DNA from: Clostridia bacterium
GTDB taxonomy: Bacteria > Bacillota > Clostridia > Oscillospirales > CAG-272
DNA: 17,707 nt
Assembly (NCBI GenBank): GCA_017452565.1
Contig: JAFTMF010000039.1
Location: forward strand, 1-17,707
Reading direction: 5' to 3'
Shown here: positions 13,170 to 17,707 of the stretch, piece by piece
Layout: the number at the start of each line of letters is the position of its first letter
Position numbering within the stretch: the stretch's first letter is position 1
Notes under the pieces: generated by a model
Databases searched by the model: none
Seen by the model: only the letters and a program-made list of their open reading frames with translations
What the model was told of the DNA's origin: nothing
Made by a program: the position numbers and the translations under genes

Positions 13170-15884
13170 TTACAGATTCGAGAGAGCCTGATAGCTTTCT
13201 TCCAGTCTGCGGATGAGATCGGTGGCGTTTTGCAGCTTTTCCTTAACCTCTGCAACCAGCTTTTCGGGAGCTTTTGCCATAAATCCGGGATTGTTCAGCT
13301 TCTTGTTCTGAATTTCCAGCTCCTTGTGTGCCTTTTGCAGTTCGGATTGGATCTTCGCCTTTTCTTCCTCGATGTTTACCATCTCGGCCAGAGGAATATA
13401 GATATTGGCGTCGCTGGTAACGATGTTTACCATCTTGGAGCTGTCATCGGGGTTCTCGCCGGTGACCGTTACGGTGGAAGCGCCTGCCATAAACTTCAGA
13501 TAAGCCTCGGAGTCCTGATACAGATCAGCAGCCTTGGTAACGATGGTCACAGCAGCCTTCTTGGAACCCGGCACCTTGAACTCGGTACGGCGTTCGCGGA
13601 TAGCCTTGATCAGCGCCATAATCTTTTCCATCTGAATGGCGTCCTCTGCAAAATTGTGTGCCTCGTTGTACTCGGGCCACTTCTGCATCATCAGGAAGCC
13701 GTCGTCGGTGGGAAGATAATGATAAATCTCCTCGGTGATGAAGGGCATAAAGGGGTGGAGCAGCTTCAGGATGTTTACCAGCACGTAGCACAGTACCTGC
13801 TCGATGTTGGTCTTCTGCGCCTCGTCGCTTCCGTTGAAGCGGATCTTGGCCAGCTCAATATACCAGTCGCAGAAGGTGTCCCAAATGAAGTTGTACAGAT
13901 TCTGCGCAGCGATACCCATATCGTAGTTTTCCAGATTGGAGGTGATTTCCCGAACGGTATCGTTGAGGCGGGTGAGAATCCACTTGTCCTCCAGGGCGAG
14001 GTCAGCCTCTGCAGGCAGCTCGATCTTGTCGATCTCTACCTTGGACAGCAGGAAACGGGATGCGTTCCAGATCTTGTTGGTGAAGTTACGCATAGCGATG
14101 ATGCGCTCGTCGCTGTAACGCATATCGTTACCGGGGGCGTTGCCGTGTACCAGCATAAAGCGGAGTGCATCGGCACCGTACTGCTGGATCACTTCCAGAG
14201 GATCGACGCCGTTGCCCAAAGATTTGGACATCTTGCGGCCCTGATTGTCGCGGACGATACCGTGGATGACAACCGTGTCGAAGGGCAGCTTGCCGGTGTG
14301 GGCAAGGCCGGAGAAGATCATACGGCTTACCCAGAAGCCGATGATATCGTAACCGGTTACCAGCGTAGTGGTGGGGTAGAAGTATTTGAAGTCCTCGGCG
14401 TCTTCGTTGGGCCAGCCCAGAATGGAGAAGGGCCACAGAGCAGAGGAGAACCAAGTGTCCAGGGTGTCGGGATCCTGGGTCAGATGGGTAGATCCGCACT
14501 TGCTGCAGGCGTGGGGAGCGGTTTTGGCAACGTTTACGCTGCCGCATTCGTCACAGTACCAAGCAGGGATGCGATGACCCCACCACAGCTGACGGGAAAT
14601 GCACCAGTCACGGGTGTTACGCATCCAGTTGAGATAGGTTTTGGTGAAACGCTCGGGAACGAAGCGCAGCTCGCCGGTTTCAACTGCCTCGATGGCAGGC
14701 TTTGCCAGCTCTTCCATCTTTACGAACCACTGCTTGGAGATCATAGGCTCGATCACGGTGTGGCAACGGTAGCAGGTGCCAACCTCGTGGCGGATGTTTT
14801 CTACTTCCTTCAGCGCACCCAGCTCCTGCAGATCGGCAACGATGGCCTTTCTGGCAGCGGCAGTGGTCATGCCGGCATACTTGCCGCAGTCCAGTACCTC
14901 GGGCTCGTCCTCGGAAAGCAGACCGGCTGCCTTCTGATCCAAATATTCCTTGCGATCGGCCTCGCCGGTCATTCTGCCGTCGTAGGTCAGGCATCTGACC
15001 ATAGGCAGAGCGTGACGCTGACCAACCTCAAAGTCGTTGGGGTCGTGAGCGGGGGTGATCTTTACCGCGCCGGTACCCTTTTCCATATCGGCGTGCTCGT
15101 CGCACACGATGGGGATTTCCTTGTTTACCAAAGGAAGGATGACGTGGCATCCGTGGAGATGCTTGTAGCGCTCGTCCTCGGGGTTGATGGCAACGGCGGT
15201 ATCGCCCAGCATCGTCTCGGGACGGGTGGTAGCCACCTCAATATAGCTGCCCTCGATCTCCTTGATGGGATATAGCAGATGCCAGAAATGGCCTGCCTGA
15301 TCCTCGTGCTCTACCTCGGCATCGGAAATGGAGGTCTTGCACTTGGGGCACCAGTTAACCATACGGTTGCCGCGATAGATTTTGCCCTCGCGGTACAGCT
15401 TGGTGAATACCTCCAGTACGGCCTCGGAGCACTGCTCGTCCATAGTGAAGTGGAGACGCTCCCAGTCGCAGGAGGAGCCCAGGGTGCGGAGCTGCTCGAT
15501 GATGCGGTTGCCGTAGGTTTCCTTCCAAGCCCAAGCACGTTCCATAAACTTGTCACGGCCCAGCTCTTCCTTGGTGATGCCTTCTTTGCGCATTGCTTCC
15601 ACGATCTTTGCTTCGGTAGCGATGGAAGCGTGGTCGGTGCCGGGTACCCACAAAGCGGCATATCCCTGCATCCGCTTGAAACGGGTGAGGATGTCCTGCA
15701 GAGTGTTGTCCACAGCGTGACCCATATGCAGCTGACCGGTTACGTTGGGGGGAGGCATAGCGATGGTGAAGGGCTTTTTATCGGGATCGGAAACGCCCTT
15801 GAAGCAACCGTTCTTTTCCCATTCCTCGTAGATTCGGTTCTCTACGTCTTTGGGATCGTAAGTCTTAGATAATTCTCTTTTCAT
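13170..15884 (-). CDS. valS: Valyl-tRNA synthetase (ValRS)
   Basis: This 904-residue class I synthetase charges tRNA-Val and edits mischarged threonine. The HIGH-type motif is PPPNVTGQLHMGHA (HMGH at 53-56) and the KMSKS loop is GRKMSKSLGNGVDP (551-555). The editing (CP1) domain lies between, including TTRPETMLGDTAVAINP. Cys pairs WCPKCK, CYRCH, CDECG and CSKCG suggest zinc knuckles, as in several bacterial class Ia enzymes. The C-terminus (about 840-900) is the coiled coil that ends most ValRS. ATG (15882-15884) has an AGGAAG Shine-Dalgarno sequence 8 bases upstream (15893-15898). It is a monocistronic unit with its own promoter. No T-box is visible in the leader of about 90 nt. Length and motifs are normal. 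Confidence 0.98.
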   Translation of the reverse strand: MKRELSKTYDPKDVENRIYEEWEKNGCFKGVSDPDKKPFTIAMPPPNVTGQLHMGHAVDNTLQDILTRFKRMQGYAALWVPGTDHASIATEAKIVEAMRKEGITKEELGRDKFMERAWAWKETYGNRIIEQLRTLGSSCDWERLHFTMDEQCSEAVLEVFTKLYREGKIYRGNRMVNWCPKCKTSISDAEVEHEDQAGHFWHLLYPIKEIEGSYIEVATTRPETMLGDTAVAINPEDERYKHLHGCHVILPLVNKEIPIVCDEHADMEKGTGAVKITPAHDPNDFEVGQRHALPMVRCLTYDGRMTGEADRKEYLDQKAAGLLSEDEPEVLDCGKYAGMTTAAARKAIVADLQELGALKEVENIRHEVGTCYRCHTVIEPMISKQWFVKMEELAKPAIEAVETGELRFVPERFTKTYLNWMRNTRDWCISRQLWWGHRIPAWYCDECGSVNVAKTAPHACSKCGSTHLTQDPDTLDTWFSSALWPFSILGWPNEDAEDFKYFYPTTTLVTGYDIIGFWVSRMIFSGLAHTGKLPFDTVVIHGIVRDNQGRKMSKSLGNGVDPLEVIQQYGADALRFMLVHGNAPGNDMRYSDERIIAMRNFTNKIWNASRFLLSKVEIDKIELPAEADLALEDKWILTRLNDTVREITSNLENYDMGIAAQNLYNFIWDTFCDWYIELAKIRFNGSDEAQKTNIEQVLCYVLVNILKLLHPFMPFITEEIYHYLPTDDGFLMMQKWPEYNEAHNFAEDAIQMEKIMALIKAIRERRTEFKVPGSKKAAVTIVTKAADLYQDSEAYLKFMAGASTVTVTGENPDDSSKMVNIVTSDANIYIPLAEMVNIEEEKAKIQSELQKAHKELEIQNKKLNNPGFMAKAPEKLVAEVKEKLQNATDLIRRLEESYQALSNL

Positions 15885-15930
15885 AGCTTCATCTTCCTAT
15901 AAAGTGAATATATAATTTGCAATTCGTCGG

Positions 15931-15963
15931 TTTGCGCCGGGTCGGGATCGATCGGCGGCAAAA
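15931..15963 (-). promoter_or_regulatory. Hairpin in the valS leader
   Basis: In the valS 5' leader, TTTGCCGCCG and CGGCGCAAA form an interrupted stem with a GC-rich centre. It lies about 50 bases before the start codon. Role unknown; it lacks T-box conserved sequence. Confidence 0.3.
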
Positions 15964-15977
15964 ATATGATAACTAAA

Positions 15978-16006
15978 ATTATATCATAAATTCACCCAAA
16001 AGTCAA
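15978..16006 (-). promoter_or_regulatory. Sigma-A promoter of valS
   Basis: On the minus strand TTGACT (16006-16001), 17 bp, TATAAT (15983-15978), with TGA directly before the -10 (extended -10). The leader to the valS ATG is about 85-90 nt. Confidence 0.85.
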
Positions 16007-16074
16007 GGCAAATAGCAGGAATTTGCGAATATTTGCCGTAGGTTTTGCGATATTTTGCATCTGCCAACCGTCCA

Positions 16075-16125
16075 ATGAAACAACCGCCATTTGCGATCCC
16101 GCATCGAGGATCACAAATGGCGGTT
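16075..16125 (-). terminator. Terminator hairpin after the antiporter gene
   Basis: A 12-bp perfect stem (16082-16093 with 16114-16125) is extended by an inner GATCC/GGATC helix (16095-16099 with 16108-16112). On the minus strand it lies 9 bases after the antiporter stop and is followed by GTTTC, a weak T-tract. Confidence 0.7.
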
Positions 16126-16134
16126 TTCGTGAGA

Positions 16135-17361
16135 TCAGCCGTCGTTTTGGATGTCTTCTTTGAAATATCGCAGCCAATAGCCGGCGAGGGTGGAGGAGAG
16201 CATCGTGGTGAGAATGAGAACGGTGAAAAACTCGATGCTGATGATGCGATAGGCAAAGGCGGTGGTGGCAAGGACGATGCCGGGACCGCCACGGGCGTTC
16301 ATCGTGATGCCCAGACTCAGCGCAGTTTTCTTCTTCAGCTTGGTGAAGAGCATCACGCCGGTGGTGCCGATCCATTCCAGCCCGAAGGCGATGACGAAGA
16401 ATAGGGCGAAACGAGCAAAGGAGAAGTGATGAATCACGTCCAGCTGGATGCCCACCAGCGCAAAGTAGACGGGAACGAACAGGGAAAAGGAGAAATCCTT
16501 GATTTTGTCCATCTCGGGATGGGATTCGGGGAGGATGGATTTCATCACGTACCCACCGATGAAGGCAGAATACATCAGATTGATGTTCAGCTGCGACAGC
16601 AAGTAGATCACAGCGAAGGACACCAAGAAGCTGATGGACAGAACGTTTTTGGATATGACGATTTTCGTCTTGCGGATCAGCCATTCCAGAAGTTTGACGG
16701 CAACCAGCAGACCGATGGTGACGGCTGTGGTGAGCAGGAAGGAGGAAAGCTTGAATTCCCCCGTTTCCACCAAGCTGATGGCCAAGTTCAGCAAAATCCA
16801 CAGACAGAGATCCTGCAGGGTGGAGACGGTGAGCACCATATTGGAAAATTTGGTGTTCATCATCCCGATGTCGAAAAAGATTTTGGAAATCACGGGAATG
16901 GAGGTGATGGCAACGGCAATGATGAATACCACTACGTAAGCCGCTTTGTTGCAGGCTTCGCCCATAAAGGCATCCTCGAAAATGCCGGGGAAGAGCAGAC
17001 CCAGCAGCATAGGGATCACCGTGGCGCCGAAGAAAAGCAGACCGTAGTTCTTGGCGTTGTGACGATTGATCTGAATGGTGGTGTGAAATCCCGAGGAGAA
17101 CATCAGGAACACCAGCCCCAGCTGATAGAATACGTTCAGTACCTTGCCTTCTTCGGGATAGCCGTTGAAGATAGCGTTGAAAATTTCAGGGAAGAAATAG
17201 CCGATGCAGCTGCCGCCTAAAATCATACCGCCTACGATCTCGCCCACCACCTTGGGGGCTTTGATCCATTCGAAGAGCTTGCCGCCGATGAAGGAGCAGA
17301 GCAGCAGCAAAAACAGCGCCAAAAAGGTCAAGCTGATTTCATTGGATGCGAGTGTGGGCAA
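16135..17361 (-). CDS. Cation:proton antiporter (CPA2 family, Na+/H+ exchanger type)
   Basis: This 408-residue membrane protein has about twelve hydrophobic segments. Family features are KAPKVVGEIVGGMILGGS (about 33-51), GLVFLMFSSGFHT, the central SNMVLTVSTLQDLCLW with a membrane aspartate, and a late GITMNARGGPGIVLA motif. CPA2 proteins exchange Na+ or K+ for protons for pH and salt homeostasis; the ion cannot be decided. There is no C-terminal TrkA-N domain, unlike KefB/KefC. The start is TTG at 17359-17361: AAGGAGG (17370-17376) is 8 bases upstream and no ATG fits better. The preceding gene ends only 3 bases before, so the two are co-transcribed and probably coupled. Stop at 16135-16137, followed by a hairpin. 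Confidence 0.88.
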   Translation of the reverse strand: MPTLASNEISLTFLALFLLLLCSFIGGKLFEWIKAPKVVGEIVGGMILGGSCIGYFFPEIFNAIFNGYPEEGKVLNVFYQLGLVFLMFSSGFHTTIQINRHNAKNYGLLFFGATVIPMLLGLLFPGIFEDAFMGEACNKAAYVVVFIIAVAITSIPVISKIFFDIGMMNTKFSNMVLTVSTLQDLCLWILLNLAISLVETGEFKLSSFLLTTAVTIGLLVAVKLLEWLIRKTKIVISKNVLSISFLVSFAVIYLLSQLNINLMYSAFIGGYVMKSILPESHPEMDKIKDFSFSLFVPVYFALVGIQLDVIHHFSFARFALFFVIAFGLEWIGTTGVMLFTKLKKKTALSLGITMNARGGPGIVLATTAFAYRIISIEFFTVLILTTMLSSTLAGYWLRYFKEDIQNDG

Positions 17362-17364
17362 AAA

Positions 17365-17707
17365 CTATTCCTCCTTATTTTCGATCTTTTTAGACAGCAG
17401 GATATACTTGAACTGATCGGTGTACAGACAGTCATACATCTTGCCGGTGACCTGACCTTCCTTGATCAGCGCACCGATGGAGGTGCAGCCTCGCTCATAG
17501 AAAGCGTTTCGCAGCCGATGGGCAAGCGATCCGCCCAATCCGCTGGCAGAGGGATCGGCGCCCATATACAGCACCACGTATTCGTCGGGATTGCGCTTGA
17601 CTCGCATCATCTGACGGAGTTTGCGTAGCGTTCGCTTGCCTCTGGTGAGATAGCGATAGTTGGGGATGGCAACGCTGAAAGCAGAGAGATGCCCATCCTT
17701 GTACACC
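17365..17707 (-). CDS. C-terminal part of a GNAT-like protein, 5' truncated
   Basis: About 113 residues are visible, running off the window end; the apparent GTG at 17706 need not be the start. VVLYMGADPSASGLGGSLAHRL followed by NAFYERGCTSIGALIKEG resembles the acetyl-CoA-binding loop and following helix of GNAT N-acetyltransferases (GxG motif after a central beta-strand). The acyl acceptor is unknown. TAG at 17365-17367 lies 3 bases before the antiporter TTG, and the antiporter ribosome binding site is inside this gene's last codons. Family call is tentative because the N-terminal half is missing. Confidence 0.5.
   Translation of the reverse strand, partial: VYKDGHLSAFSVAIPNYRYLTRGKRTLRKLRQMMRVKRNPDEYVVLYMGADPSASGLGGSLAHRLRNAFYERGCTSIGALIKEGQVTGKMYDCLYTDQFKYILLSKKIENKEE

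Noticed and set aside
13164..15275. 703-codon + strand open frame opposite valS
   Set aside because: It lies fully antisense to an unmistakable ValRS; the long frame reflects codon bias. The protein has low-complexity His/Gln/Val/Gly composition and no domain.
15885..15977. T-box riboswitch in front of valS
   Set aside because: The leader is under 100 nt and no complement of the conserved AGGGTGG-ACCGCG element is present.

Overview
The window looks like a chromosomal segment of a Clostridia-type Firmicute of roughly balanced GC, most likely a gut Oscillospiraceae/Ruminococcaceae-like organism. This is inferred from clostridial-style SerRS, ValRS and S1-domain proteins, strong AGGAGG ribosome binding sites, consensus sigma-A promoters, U-tract terminators and the RyR/TIR gene content. 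No 16S or other taxonomic marker is present, so the assignment is by resemblance only.

Layout: (1) 1-1508, the 3' end of a glycoside hydrolase, a terminator, and an EamA-type transporter behind a perfect-consensus promoter. (2) 1564-3032, serS with overlapping promoters and a clean terminator. (3) 3076-11505, an accessory block: a tandem TIR/Sel1/TPR protein; two same-frame helical/HTH-like hypotheticals separated by one TAG codon; a 1377-residue protein that starts as a Ser/Thr kinase, continues through a Rossmann-like and a RyR-like domain and ends in a CARF-like plus PD-(D/E)xK (Card1/Can2, DUF1887-like) module; and a stand-alone 97-residue RyR-domain protein. (4) 11506-13160, a 101-bp tandem array whose units each carry a promoter-like element, a leader, an S1-domain protein gene, and a compactly folding 3' RNA with terminator. 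(5) 13170-16006, valS on the minus strand. (6) 16082-17706, a minus-strand CPA2-type antiporter gene coupled to the end of a GNAT-like gene.

The most interesting part is the block 3076-11505. TIR, Rossmann, RyR and CARF-type domains are families known to bind, make or degrade NAD- or nucleotide-derived molecules. Finding them next to or fused with a kinase and a nuclease suggests a nucleotide-signal-triggered stress or anti-phage system. No CRISPR array, cas gene or cyclase is in the window, so the activating signal is unknown.

A 17-bp box, ATT(T/C)GATTTGGAAGATG, stands 43-44 bp upstream of an extended -10 element before the TIR gene, before the solo RyR gene, and four times before the S1 gene. 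This ties the three genes into one apparent regulon. The kinase operon has its own different promoter. All assignments come from reading motifs by eye; no database search was run.
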